Of a stretch of 64,000 nucleotides of DNA, positions 1 through 12,300 are shown piece after piece. Location of the stretch: the NCBI GenBank assembly GCA_025716855.1, contig JAIXMQ010000018.1, positions 186,001 to 250,000 on the forward strand, written 5' to 3'. The notes under the pieces are model-generated. The model was not told where the DNA came from. It made no database searches and saw nothing but the letters and a program-made list of their open reading frames with translations. The translations under genes and the position numbers were made by a program. Positions within the stretch are counted from its first letter, which is position 1. Each line of letters opens with the position of its first letter. The DNA comes from Pilaira anomala (taxonomy: Eukaryota > Mucoromycota > Mucoromycetes > Mucorales > Mucoraceae).

Positions 1-3000
1 ATTACTTTAGGATTTACAATATATCCTATTGGATGTCCTGATCGACCTTGTTTAGGACCCCTTATGAGCAAAATTGACTATTTCCGATATCATGCTCCAG
101 CAGACACGACGACAACGATTTTCCCCAACATTGATCAAACTCTGGGACACATGATCCGTCATTGGTCTCAATCAACTCAATCTTCTTGTCAAACCCACAT
201 GGACGAACAAGCTCAATTTATACCAGGTTTAATGGCGGAAACACCGCTCCCAATAAACAATGCTACTCGACCCGAATTATTATCAACTGAGACATCAAAG
301 ACTTCTGAATCTTCTATTTTAACACTTTCGTCCTCCTTTTATATCCCAAAGCGACTATGTAGTAAATTTCACGGGTGTAATCAGCCCTTAGTTGATCATA
401 TCTTTTGTTTTTCTCATGGTATTGGAAGAATCAATGTATACTCTAGTATGGACCAAACATGTTTATTCATTGACAAGGATAAGATCACAACATGGCTTAC
501 TTGTGGTACATGTGATAGTGCAACTCAGCCCGTCTTGCTAAACGAAAGAACCGATCGATTCTCATTTGCAAAATACTTGGAGTTGATTTTCTATAGTTCC
601 AAGTTAGCTTCTCCTCAACCGTTTTGTCAGCATACTAAAGAAGCTAACAAGAACGCGATTATTCGATGCTTTCATTATCATGGTATTACATTTAAATTCG
701 TGTATGAAGATGCAAAATATTATGAATTACGGTTACCTCGTATTCAGTTGGCTTCTTTAGACGCAATTGAATCCATGCCTCAATATGAAGCACCTAGAAT
801 GGCCATCACTGTTCTAAAAGATTGGAAAAATAAAAGTGCAACACAGGATGTGGATGCTTTCTTTGAGTCTGTAAGAAATCATTTGGATCTATTGGATCAT
901 TATACAAAGGCAGAAGGAAGACGAAAGATTCGTGGGTCTCGTATGGATGCTGATGCTGTAAAGAAGTATCAGACGGAATCCAAGAGCTTAGATGCAGAGA
1001 TCAAAGTTTTGAGTAAGAGATTAGATACTGATCATCAATCTTTACGTCAAATATTGGAAGATACCAATCTCAATGAACTGAATGATTTTAGAAGACATTT
1101 TGCTATCCAGTCAGAAGCTATTATTCAGTACTTGACCGAATGGCAAAATACAAAATGTGATGAAGTTACAGATACCATTGGTTGGGATAGTCCTGATTAT
1201 ATAAGGTAACATACTAATTTATGTTTATAACTTATACCACTCTGACAATGTATACAATTATATTGATAGAATGAAAACGGTGCACTGTTTCCCTGGGTCT
1301 TCTGTACTCGTTCGTGAAGACGAACCTACATCTATTATTGCTTACACACTAAGGTAAAAAAAAAAAAAAAAAATAGGATGTAAATAAATACACAAATAAT
1401 TCCTGCACGTGAGAACTTATTGCTATTAATAATAATAAAAAAGCTCAAACGACTATATGCAAGCGATATTTCATGACGACGTGGGACCAGAATATAATGA
1501 AGCAAGCGATAGCCATCCTAGTTTGTCATCTACCGACGAGAGTTCTACAAGCGAAACAGTTGTACAACCTATTGATAAAAAACAATTGCCACAACAATCA
1601 TCCGATATAATTGACGGGTACTATTCTTCAATTGAGCGCAAATACGTTTCTCCGTCAACAGGCGCGAGCACGGAGACCGCGTCATTCCGTACCATGGTAA
1701 TCGAAGTAATGAAGTCTAGTGTGGTTGAAGCCCAGATGAATAACACGAAGCGATTAGAGGATTTAAAGGCAAGACTCTCTCCTTGGACCAAGAAACAAGA
1801 AGAAGAAGAAGAAGGTGATCTAAAAAGGCAAAAATTGACAGAACGAACAATAAAGCCATTGGTGGCTGTACAAGAGCTTGAAAAACAAGAGACAAAGGAA
1901 GTTAAAGTCGCTTCGTTCTTTTATGAAAATAATACAGCTAAAAATCTAAGTAAAACAAACATTAGTCCACATATTAAGCACAGTAAGTAAAAAATAACAT
2001 TAATGCAAAAAAAAAAGAAACTCAAAAATTATGCCTTGCTTAGAGTTTGTTCATGATGGAATTGAGTTTACTTGCATTGTTTATTACGCAAAGGAGTTCG
2101 AAAGACTTCGTAAGCAGTGTGACATTAATCAATTGATTGTGCAATCACTTAGTCGATGTCAATCCTGGACAGCAAGTGGGGGTAAAAGTAAAAGTCATTT
2201 CTATAAGTCACAAGGTAATTAATGTAAGACAAATATGTCTTTATAACTAAAACAAAAGCTAACTCTATTTAAAAAAGACGATAGACTAGTCATTAAAGAA
2301 ATGATGAACGCTTGGAATGTAGCAGAAAAGGATGCATTCTTAAAATTCGCACCAAAGTATTTTGAGCATATGAAACTATCAGCCAAAGTATAATTTATCC
2401 ATATGAAATAATGCTTATAAAGTATCTCATTGTTATTGTATTGTAGGAACCTTCTGTACTTGCAAAAATATTTGGATTTTTTACAATTCGAATGAAGAAT
2501 ACATTGGATAAAAAGTCACCATTATTTAATCTTGATGTCATGGTGATGGAGCATTTATTCTATAACCAGAATATTATCAAGGTAACTTTACTTGGACTGT
2601 AAATGGGATACAAAAAAAAAAAAGCTTATCGTACAGTAAAATAGAGGTTTGATTTTAAGGGAATACAAGATCGACAGGTGGAGGAATTCCGCAAACAGCA
2701 AAAGGATACAACGTTATGGGACGGAGATTGGATAAATGGTAACACGATTGAAGGGACAAAAAAAAAAAAAAGACTGATTTGTAAAATGTACAAATTTAGA
2801 ATATCGTACAAAGTTATCTGTTCATGAACAATCGAAAGCTGTCTTAGAATGTGCTATATCTAATGATACTCAATTCTTATCTAAATGCAATATCATGGAT
2901 TATTCTTTATTAGTTGGAATTGATAAAGATAAATATGAGATGACAGTTGGTATAGTTGGTAAGTTTATTTAATTTTTTTTAAAAAAATGTGGCATGATTA

Positions 3001-3327
3001 ATTTCACTGACCGCCTTTGTAAAAATACACATTTCTTGCTTTGTAAGAATAGATTTTATTGGAGCTTATACATGGTATAAAAAGTTAGAATCGAAAAGTA
3101 AATCCACATTACAACCAAGAAAAGAAGTGACAGTGGTCCCTCCAGAACAATATAAACAACGATTTTGTAGAGAAGTATGTGATTACTTTATAGCTGTACC
3201 AGGTAAGAAACAAGAAACCGTATTTTATCATATGCTATCAAAGAACTAGAGAATTTACTTGAATTTCTATATAGGCAAATTTGACCTCGTAACATCTTCA
3301 AATACTTTGCCCAGTTTATTGATATAA
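1..3327 (+). CDS. FAB1: 1-phosphatidylinositol-3-phosphate 5-kinase (Fab1/PIKfyve), 5'-truncated by window edge
   Basis: Phosphorylates PI3P to PI(3,5)P2 on endosomal and vacuolar membranes. The frame is open from base 1, so the FYVE and most of the CCT-like part lie outside; about 899 residues are seen. Exons: 1-1205, 1270-1353, 1444-1982, 2044-2214, 2278-2387, 2447-2581, 2645-2738, 2800-2958, 3053-3202, 3275-3327. The Fab1-specific cysteine region is present (CNQPLVDHIFCF, then WLTCGTCDSATQPV and FAKYLELIFYSS), followed by the linker REDEPTSIIAYTLSS. The C-terminal PIPK domain carries the glycine loop ASGGKSKSHFYKS, the lysine in RLVIKEM, RFDFKG, the catalytic NIMDYSLLVGID and DFIGAYTWYKKLE. 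The family DLKG motif reads DFKG here. The next gene starts 462 bp downstream on the same strand. Identification is firm; single exon edges could shift by a codon. Confidence 0.93.
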
Positions 3328-3789
3328 TAATAATGTCAAAAAAGTGGAAGAGCTTAATTCGGGAATTTAATAAACACTTGCCACGTTCTCTTAACTTTGG
3401 CCAATGTTGTACTAATAATTCTTTTTTTTTTTTTTTGTATTATACTTTTTTTTTATCTTTTTATTGATTTATCTTGTCATTGTTCTCTCTCTCTCTCCCT
3501 TTCTCTCCCTCTTTTTCTATTGTATTTTAATTATAAACAAAAAAAAAAATAAAATAAAAAAATAAAGCTTTTTTTTTTTAAAAAAAATGTCTATAGTAAT
3601 TGGATTGATTGGATATAATCCAACAAATCAAATGACAAAAAAGGGATTTTTGAACTTTAAAAAAAAATTGTTGTGTACCTTGTAACAAAAATAAATAATT
3701 CTATTTTTTTTTTTTTTGCAAGTCTTTTTTTCTCTTTTTCCTCTTTTCTTTTTTTATTTATTTATAAAAATAATAGTTTCTTATATGTT
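3328..3789. other. Intergenic spacer FAB1-RasGEF
   Basis: AT-rich DNA holding the FAB1 3' end and the RasGEF promoter. It has T-runs around 3420-3460, a TC-rich stretch near 3485-3520 and an A-run/T-run pair near 3540-3590. The sense strand is very T-rich just before the ATG. No gene seen. Confidence 0.7.
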
Positions 3790-6622
3790 ATGGCTACATC
3801 AGCCACATTTCCAAAAATTATATGTAGAGTAAAAGCGCTTTATGCGTTTTCATCCACCGAGAAATCTTCACTATCTTTTGAAAAAGGCGAATATATTGAA
3901 GTTTTATCCCAACTTGACTCTGGTTGGTGGGATGGTTGGTGTAGAGGAAACCGAGGTTGGTTTCCTAGCAACTATGTTCAAATTATCGATATCAATCCCG
4001 AACTAGTACAAGATATGAATTATAATAAACATTATCATTACCATAGCAGCGGAAGAACTAGTCCTACTTCACCTACACCTTTTCCACCTCAACAACAACA
4101 ACAAAATGATAATGATGATGATGATAGCGAGGAAGAAGCTAGAACAATAAATATGATTAGAAATATGAATCATGGAGCTCATTTACTTTCTCAATCACGA
4201 CCTCGATCATTTACCTTACCAAAGCAGCATTCAAGTATCATTAGACGACAACAGCAACAACAATTACCACCACCTCCTCCTCCCTTACAACAACACAGAC
4301 AACAGCAACAACAACAACAATATCATCATCATCATCGATCATATCAATCACCAAGTTATAATGACGAAGAAGATCAAGATGAAGACGAAACAAATTTGCC
4401 TGAAGGCTGGACACTTCAAGTAGCAGATGATGGTTTAACAAAATTCTATTTTAATCAACAAACAGGAGGTTTACGTTGGAATCATCCTGGTATTTCAGAC
4501 TCAGATGATGAGTGTGATGATAATAGTAGCACTGAGGAATACTATCCAGAGAAACAATTGAATCATTTTGATGATTATGACTTTGGAAAATCAACTTCAA
4601 CTTTTAACACAGATTATAATCAATTTCCTGCACCTCCAACTTCAATTAAAGAACACACTGTAGATGTATGTAAAAAAAAAAAAAAAACTGAGTTTTTATA
4701 TATCCTGACATTTATTTATTTTTATATTATGTATCTTTAGTTGGTGGCACATTGGATAAAAAAGACAACCCCACAAGGAAAGGTTTACTATGGTAATTCA
4801 ATTACTCATGAAACTACATGGGATTATAATGAAATTGATCTTACTACTGGTCATTTGGTAAGGAAAAGAAAAATGTTTATATATTCTTCAATATCCAAAC
4901 TAAAAAAGCGTATACGATTCACAGAAAAAGAATTCAGTTATACCTGATTCAAATACATCTGTAGAACCTATAACCAAAGAAAGACCAGGTAACATTTCTT
5001 CTTCTTCTTCCATGTCATCACTTGTAATGATTGGTGAAGATGATGCTCCAATGACTTGGAAGAGTATTGCTATAGAAATTGCGCAATCGGTTCAAAACCT
5101 AAATAAAGCAGTAGTACGAGGAGAAAGTTTAGATTCATTTCGACAAAAGATTGCTAACGTGGTAGATACAGTGAGATTAATGTTATATTCATCAAGAAGT
5201 TTAGATAAAGATGCAGTGCATTTACAAGATTTAGAAATTAGAGAACCTCATCGAAACGTATTATCAACACTTGCTAAGCTTATTTTATCTGCTAAAGTAG
5301 TGAACGATTCTGGTCTGGATATAAATGGAAAAGTACAACGTGATGCGGCTGATGTATTGAATAGTGTACGTAAATTTGTCTTGATTTGTCAGACGAAAAA
5401 TGTCAAAATTGAGCAAGTCAATCCCCGATTATTAGTAAATAGTACAAATGCCACTACAGCTGTCATTACACCTGTCAATATTAGCGGTGGTGAAGATTTA
5501 GATGATTTGACTTTAAATGCAAATAAAAGAAAGAGCAGTACTACATCAAATAATAATAATAATAATAACAACAATAATAATACAACAAATACTACCACAA
5601 ATAATAGTACCACAACTAGTATTACAACTACTAGAGCAAAATATCCATTAAATCAAGATCTTATTGTAAGTTTACAAACTCACGCTAAGCAAATTGTTGG
5701 CTCAACAGATGCTTTATGTAAAGCATCTACATATATATATACATTAGAAGAAAGAAAACAAAAAGAGCAAGAAGAAGAAAACGAAGAGCAATCATATACT
5801 TTGGATCAAAGAGCTAGATCAAACGTAGTCTTATTATTTCAAAATTTATCAACACAAATTGGAAACTATTTAGCCATTTTGGGTGATATCGATACGAATC
5901 ATATTGACCCAATACAAATCCAATCATTACCTGAATTTCGTAGTAACAAACAAAAACTATATAACGCTGTTGGTTTACTCTTTAATGCAGTTCAGACATT
6001 AACCGATACTCAAAATGATTTATTGACCAGCATTTCTTCTGTCGAAACTTCTGTTGCTAATGTTGAAAATTCAATTGAAGATATCTTTTCAAATATTGTT
6101 CATATGGTAGGTGAAAGAAAGATTTGGCTTATGAGAAATGATACCTCAATGAATTCTGCTTCTACTTCTGCTGATAATACTCCTCGATCACCTGTACATA
6201 CTTATTTTGCTGATCCATCAGATCCTAATAAAAAGAGACCTCATCGTGGTAGCATCAATGACTCTGATATCTCTTCTGCTGAAGGAAGTGCGAATAACAA
6301 TACCCCACTTTTATCTCGTATCTATAATAGACAAGGCTCTCAACAAGGATCAGCTCCTCAACAACAAAGACCTTCTATTAGTACCACAAGTACTGCTTCT
6401 GCTGCTACTTCAAATTTAACTCGCCCTACACTTGAAAGTCAAGCACTGAAGCGTCAATTTAGTTTTGGTCATGGTGTTGGTGCACAAGATGATAAATCCC
6501 AATTTTGGTATCTGGGTTATGATTATCCTGAAGGTGATCTTGTATTCACCGTTGAAAACAGTATTAAGGGTGGTACCCTTCGTGCTCTTGTTGAACGTTT
6601 AACGCTTCATGATTTTATTGGT

Positions 6623-6661
<39 letters not shown>

Positions 6662-7987
6662 TAGAGCTAGAAATCATTGTATTAATTTTATAAAATAGAT
6701 ATGAGTTTCATTGCAAACTTCTTATTGACTTATAGATCATTTTGTACAACTGAAGAGTTCGTTGAACTCTTGCAAGAACGTTATAATTTGGGTCCACCTG
6801 AAGAACTTACACCAGATGAACTTGAAATTTGGACAGAAAAGAAGCAAAAGCTTGTTAGACTTCGGTAAGAATATGCTTTCAATTTTTTTTTTAAAAACAA
6901 AGTATTCACTCTCTTTTAAAAAAAGTGTATTTAATGTCATGAAAAATTGGTTGGAAAATTATTATAACGATGAGGACGAATTTATCTTGAACAAATTACA
7001 ATTCTTTGCCAATACAGTCATCTGTGATTCATCCTCTTTCTCTGCCGAACAATTGAATCGATTGATTCGTAAGCGTAGAGAATTAGATGCAAATGGCGGC
7101 GGACTCAAGAAATTGATTCCAAACACCACGTCAGGCCCTATGCCTATCATACCTAAAAATATGCAACATATTCGTTTGTTAGATACAGATCCTTTAGAAT
7201 TAGCACGTCAGTTGACAATTATGGATTTCAAACTTTATAGTAGTATTCGTCCTATTGAATGTTTAGGTAAAGCATGGTCTAAAGATTCAAGTGAAAACGC
7301 TGTCAACGTAAAACAATCCATTTCTTATTGTAATCAACTTACTTCTTGGGTCACTGGTAGCATTTTATGTGATAAGGAAGCCAAGAAACGTGTTATTGTA
7401 GTCAAACATTGGTCTCAAGTTGCTAACGTAAGTTTAAACTTATATGAATATATATATATGTATATATTGATTTACTGATCTCTATCTTTTTTTTATAGCG
7501 ATGTTTGGAAATGAATAATTATAACACTTGTATGGCAATTCTTTCTGGATTTGATAACAGCGCTATTCGTCGATTAAGAAAGACATGGGATCTCGTCAGT
7601 AGTCGTACAGCACAATCGATTAATCACATCAGAAAGTTAATGGGATCAAATCGTAACTTTACAGAATACCGTGAAATGATTCATTCAGTGAACCCACCCT
7701 GTATTCCATTTTTGGGTATTTACTTGCAAGATTTGACGTTTATCGAAGACGGTAATCCAGATCTTTTAAAGAAATCAAGCAGCTTAATCAATTTTGCAAA
7801 ACAACAAAAGTCTGCTGAAGTCATTAGAGAAATCAAGCAGTTTCAATCCCCTCCTTACATCTTCCATATTGTGCCTGAAATTCAAGAATTCATTAAATTT
7901 CAATTGGAAACTAGTAAAGATGTTGAAGATCATTATAAAAGAAGTTTAGAGTTGGAGCCAAAAGTAACTAATGATAATGGTGCATAA
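3790..7987 (+). CDS. Ras guanine-nucleotide exchange factor (CDC25 family) with SH3 and two WW domains
   Basis: Catalyses GDP release from Ras. Exons 3790-4665, 4741-4857, 4925-6620, 6699-6864, 6926-7427 and 7499-7987 give 1281 aa. The start at 3790 was chosen because upstream in-frame codons are only T-rich low-complexity and SH3 begins soon after. Domains: SH3 about 15-65 (ALYAF...GWWDGW...GWFPSNYV); Q/P/H-rich linker; WW1 about 202-233 (LPEGW...RWNHP); WW2 about 293-331, most of exon 2 (YYGNSITHETTWDY); Asn/Thr-rich tract about 541-575; RasGEF_N from about 867 (SFIANFLLTYRSF); catalytic RasGEF about 1036-1265 (DPLELARQLTIMDFKLYSSI, NPPCIPFLGIYLQDLTFIEDG). SH3-RasGEF proteins such as yeast Cdc25 are well known; the tandem WW pair is the unusual part. 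A GA microsatellite lies in intron 3 just after its donor. Confidence 0.93.
6628..6656 (+). repeat. (AG)n microsatellite in RasGEF intron 3
   Basis: About 14 AG units begin seven bases after the first base of the GTAAGA donor at 6621. They fill a large part of this 78-nt intron. Slippage would change the distance between donor and branch point. Confidence 0.9.
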
Positions 7988-8029
7988 TGATTACATTTGT
8001 CTTTAGTTTTTTTTTTTTCTTTCTTTCTT

Positions 8030-8060
<31 letters not shown>

Positions 8061-8438
8061 CTTTCTTTCTTTTTACTTGTATAAAATAAAACGTACATAA
8101 AACTTATACAGATAATGTCTGCCCTATTTTTGGGGTTTCTTTTTTTTTTTGCCAAATTACTGCTTTCGATCATAACGTAACGAACAATACTACATATTCG
8201 CGTATTATATCTTAATTATAGGCTGTTTAATTTTTAAAGTTTTGTTTGAGAAAGAGAGATTGTATGTATCATAAGAAAAAACTTTGTTTCCCTTTTTTAT
8301 TTTATTTATCACTAGAAACTATTGACAGAACTTTCTTAGCAATATGTTTCCATCATTGTAATACATGAAGCCAAATTTTGAAAAATAATATTTTGAACAA
8401 TAAAATTAAATAGATTTTTATTATTACAAAATGACAGC
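7988..8438. other. Intergenic spacer between convergent genes
   Basis: 3' flank of RasGEF (+) and of the coiled-coil gene (-). It contains a long T/CTTT-rich tract (about 8009-8074) followed by ATAAAATAAAA, a plausible poly(A) signal region for RasGEF. No coding potential beyond chance ORFs. Confidence 0.7.
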
Positions 8439-9079
8439 TTATTCAGAGAATTCGAGGTCAGAATCGTACTCGAGGTCTTCATCTTCATCATCATCAAAGA
8501 CCCCGAATTCTTCAATTTGTTTGGATAAGCTGTCATTTTCCTCCTTCATCATTCTAATTCTAGCAAAATGTGAGGTGAGGTGGACCAGGCCAGCGGAATA
8601 TGCTGCCTGGGCCTCAGCCTGCACATCTTCAAGTTTTCTTGACAAACCTTCGACTACGGCTTCATTTATTAACAAACGATCCTCTAGGGAAGCTTTTTCT
8701 TCTTTGATTGTTACAAAAGCATCTTCGGTTTCTTGAATTAGCTTTTCATTTTTAACAACTTTCACCTTCAGTTCTTTGATTTGTGCAACACATGCAGTCA
8801 AATCATCTATAAAATAAATACAATATTTTTAGCTTTTTGTTTGAAAAAAAATAAAAATTTATAGATGCAATACATACCTTTTCTGGGCAAGCCCAACAAA
8901 TTTATAATTTCTTCTTTGAAACAAACCTTGCAAGAGCAGAGGGCTTTCTTGATACAACAATCGATGTGGAAGTCATAACATACGAGAGTTAGGAAGAAGA
9001 CTTGTAACAAAAAGAACAAAGTACGTTCTTTTTCGGTGGTGATGCATGTATACAAAACGGGGAGGAGTGGATTGTTCAT
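8439..9079 (-). CDS. Unrecognised coiled-coil protein with cysteine-rich hydrophobic N-terminus
   Basis: I do not recognise the family. Exons 8878-9079 and 8439-8806 (minus) give 189 aa, joined by a GTATGT...TAG intron of 71 nt. Residues about 20-60 are hydrophobic with many cysteines (CYDFHIDCCIKKALCSCKVC), which could be a membrane hairpin or a metal/disulfide cluster. Exon 2 is mostly a heptad-like coiled coil rich in E/K/L (KELKVKVVKNEKLIQETED) and ends in a very acidic tail (DDDEDEDLEYDSDLE). The protein starts at the first ATG of the open frame. Splicing restores one clean frame and exon 2 has steady coding composition, so a real gene is likely; function unknown. Confidence 0.65.
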
Positions 9080-10287
9080 GTTGGAAATAATCGTTAGAGA
9101 AAAAAAAAGGAAAACATGAAAAAAAAAAGTATGGCTGGTTTATATATTTTTGACATTATAGTTTCTTTGATTATGTTATAATCTATTTACAAGTGTGAGA
9201 GTAGATTTTAGCCAATATGCTTTATTCAATTGATGTCAATAGCATGTGAACTTTTTTTGTTTTTTGTTTATATTGGCTCTCAGCATTACATAAAAATTTC
9301 AGTCTGGACCAATTTTAAAAAAGAACAAAGTTGAATGTTTATGCTCAACCATCCCATACTCACGCCCCCCTTAATCAACAGGAAACAGGACGATTGTATC
9401 TGAAACACGCATAAACTTACTTGATCTTTTCCTTTTTTAAAAAGGGTAAAAATTAAACATCGCCCATCCATTTCTCCCCTCCCCCCAACCCCCTCCCCAA
9501 ATCACCTAGTTCTTCTCATATATAAAAAATAGCCTTTTAAAGCTACCATTCTACTACGTTAGCAAAGCCTCTATGTTACGCTATGTCCTCACTGACCTCA
9601 ATTAGTTTTTTTTTATGATAAAAAAAGGTGATACTCTATTGCCAGTTTTTTTTTATAGCGGAAAAAAATTTCGGCTAATTAAATCATCTAAAAAAGTCGA
9701 AAAAGTGGATTTTAGGCAAAAATCAGCCAATCCCGACCTTTGGATTTTTCAAGTATACTTTTCCTAACAAAAACTGTATATCGTTTTTTCATAACACCTA
9801 TTAATATTTGCTATTATTTTACTCTGATTTTTACATCATTGAAAAGAGCGTAAAACTCTGTGTAAAACAGTAAAATGCTAAGCTTTAAAACGTTTTTGAT
9901 GCTAAGATATATATACATCTCTAATTTTTGAAAAAATCCAAAAGTCTAAAAGTTTTCCCACGTAGTGTAAGCGTAAGAACTTGACTATCGTAATGCAATG
10001 GTAGTTTTAAAAGGACTCGTTTAACTGTATATTTTGGGGAAGGAGTTTTCTGTATTAGGAAATACAGATGGGTAATGTAGTTAAGTTTTACCCTTTCAAA
10101 AGGAGTAGCTTTTGAGTCGGTAGATAGGACATAGAACAATAGCTAAATCCATTTTTAACTATTTGTAAAAAAAATAAAAGTACTTATGTTCCAAAAGTCT
10201 ATGTAATAATAAAGGGACAATAAATAGCTGTCTAATATGTTTTTTAATTATACAACAAATAAATATACAATAATAAAATAGTAACAA
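9080..10287. other. Intergenic region with C-rich, promoter-like segment but no gene
   Basis: Upstream of the coiled-coil gene and downstream of the antiporter gene. Around 9363-9500 there are several CCCCT (STRE-like) blocks in a C-rich stretch, followed by a TATA-like TATATAAAA near 9520. No convincing + strand ORF follows. The part 9600-10250 is AT-rich with two copies of AGTTTTTTTTTAT about 40 bp apart. A 72-codon minus ORF at 9921-10139 matches nothing I know. An old inserted element is possible, but no terminal repeats could be shown. Confidence 0.5.
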
Positions 10288-12300
10288 TTAAGCTAACTTT
10301 TCGGCATCTGTCATGCCTACCGATATTGTAGGATGAGCTTCGTCTGAATGATGCGGTATAGCTTGATTTGTTCGATGTGTCACCTTTAATAAGACGGGAG
10401 TTGCAATTAATGTAATGGACGTGATAGCCAATAAAAGATAATAAACTTCTCTAGATATAATTGATAGTTGCTTTGCACGAGAGGCTAAAATAAACCCAAA
10501 TTCAGAAATCTGAGCCAATGCAATAGCCATTGTAGATGATTTCTGAATATCAAATTTAAAAAAGTATAAAATAATACAAGTAGCAATATACTTGAACCCA
10601 ATGACAGCACCAGCTAAAGTAAATAATAACATAGCCTCTGAAGCCAAAAAGGAGGGATAGATATGAAGTCCCATACAAGCAAAGAATAAACAAGCAAACA
10701 TATCTCGTACGGGCTCAATCAATTTCAATGAGGTTTCAAACATACCTTTGCGTGATCGAATAAGAACACCAGCAGCAAAACATCCTAACTCCATACCAAG
10801 ACCCAAGTATTCTGATATAATAAGCATAGTCATACAGCTTGCAAGTGTACCCAACAGCATTAATTCATGGTTTTTACTAATTGTTCGATAAGGTATTGAC
10901 CTTTTGATTACACGTGGTACCATTGGCATCAAACGTAAGATACCAAAACATATCAATCCAAACACAATAAACGAAAATGTAATTCGAATCACTGCAAAAA
11001 ATATTTGTATACCGGATTTAGAAAGTACAGGTATAATAGCCAACATAAAGCCTAATATGACATCTTGCATCACCAATAGTCCATATAAATGTTCCAACTG
11101 ATCTGGGCTCACACATTTCACCACAATGGCTGTCGAACTAAGACTGACACAAGCGCCAACAAATACTGCTTCCTTGAGATCAGCGCCAAAAACAAAACCC
11201 ATAAATATGAAGAACAAGACAGTAACCAGTAAGATTGTAGTTGCTCCACCTACAGCTAATCTCCACATCTTTTTTAATTTATCCAAAGAGAACTCAAGCC
11301 CTAAAACAAACATCAAGAGAACTACACCTAATTGTGCTAATGTCTCTACTTGAATGAGTTCTTGGATAAGGTTATATCCTGAAGGACCGATCAGGATACC
11401 AGCTAAAATGTATCCAAAGAAGGCTGGTAATCCAACCCAAGTAAACATCCAACCCAACACAAACGAAATAACGATAATCAAAATAAAATCATGAATGAGT
11501 TGAGGGTCATCAATAATCACAGTTGAATCTGAAGGTCGCATCATGACATATTCGTTGTTATCTTGATCTAATAAAGTCACACGATGCTCATCTTGTTCTT
11601 GTCCAAGTTTTAATACAGTTTCAATACGTGCATCATCCAACGAAAATATAATATTGTTTTGTTGCATGTCTTGTTCTAATTGATCAGCGTGTTCGCTTAC
11701 TTCTCGTAACATACCATTCATGACATCCTTCATAGGCTCATCCAGTGTTTCTTTGTTTGCTGAGTTGTCTTGATCGTTCATAACCATATCATGTGTATGA
11801 TTAGAGAAGTTGGTAGTGACAGACTTGAGTCGTTCGTGTGATACTTTGACAGCTCGTTGAAAATCAAATGTTAATTTCAATGCTGGGCTACGAAAATCAT
11901 ATGCCGAAGACGTGCTTGGCTCGTTCACGGTTTGATCATATACCTGTAATATACCAATTACAAACGATTGAAATGCCTCGAAATCTTCTAAACGAACTCC
12001 TGCTAAAGCATATAACTCATCACTACTTTCTCTATGCATGGCTTTTATACTTTGGTATAATAGTTCTTTTTTAATCTGTAATTGCGTTCGATGATCTTCT
12101 CCCTTTCGAAACATCGCCGCCATATACTCGGCGTTGTTAGGCAACAAGTTCTATTTGAGGGAGGGGGTGGGGTGTTAGAAGTAAGAAAATGATAGAACTT
12201 CTTTCTATCTTACCCGTATAGAAGATGGTTCTGCTAGTACAATAGGATTGAGTAAAGATATGAATAGACATAGTAGCGGCAGTATCAATAAAAGACGCAT
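10288..12300 (-). CDS. TMCO3/KefB-like monovalent cation:proton antiporter (CPA2 family)
   Basis: Likely exchanges K+ or Na+ for protons in a secretory-pathway or vacuolar membrane. Exons 12214-12300 and 10288-12150 (minus) give 649 aa. The short first exon (29 codons) encodes a signal peptide starting MRLLLILPLL and ending near VLA-EPSS. A luminal helical region of about 220 residues follows. From about residue 245 there are 12-13 membrane segments of the Na+/H+ exchanger fold (GWMFTWVGLPAFFGYILAGI, LGVVLLMFVLGLEFSLDKL, SLSSTAIVVK, GLLVMQDVILGFMLAIIP). Signal peptide plus N-terminal helical domain plus antiporter core is the TMCO3 arrangement, so I prefer this to plain yeast Kha1. No RCK/TrkA-N domain is seen at the C-terminus. 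Ion specificity is inferred from the family only. Confidence 0.85.

Noticed and set aside
5389..5613. Minus-strand ORF of 74 codons opposite the RasGEF Asn/Thr tract
   Set aside because: Pure Val/Leu low complexity created by reading the Asn-rich codon repeat on the other strand.
9921..10139. 72-codon minus ORF in the 9-10 kb gap as a transposase piece
   Set aside because: No transposase motif, and no convincing terminal inverted repeats around 9600-10200.
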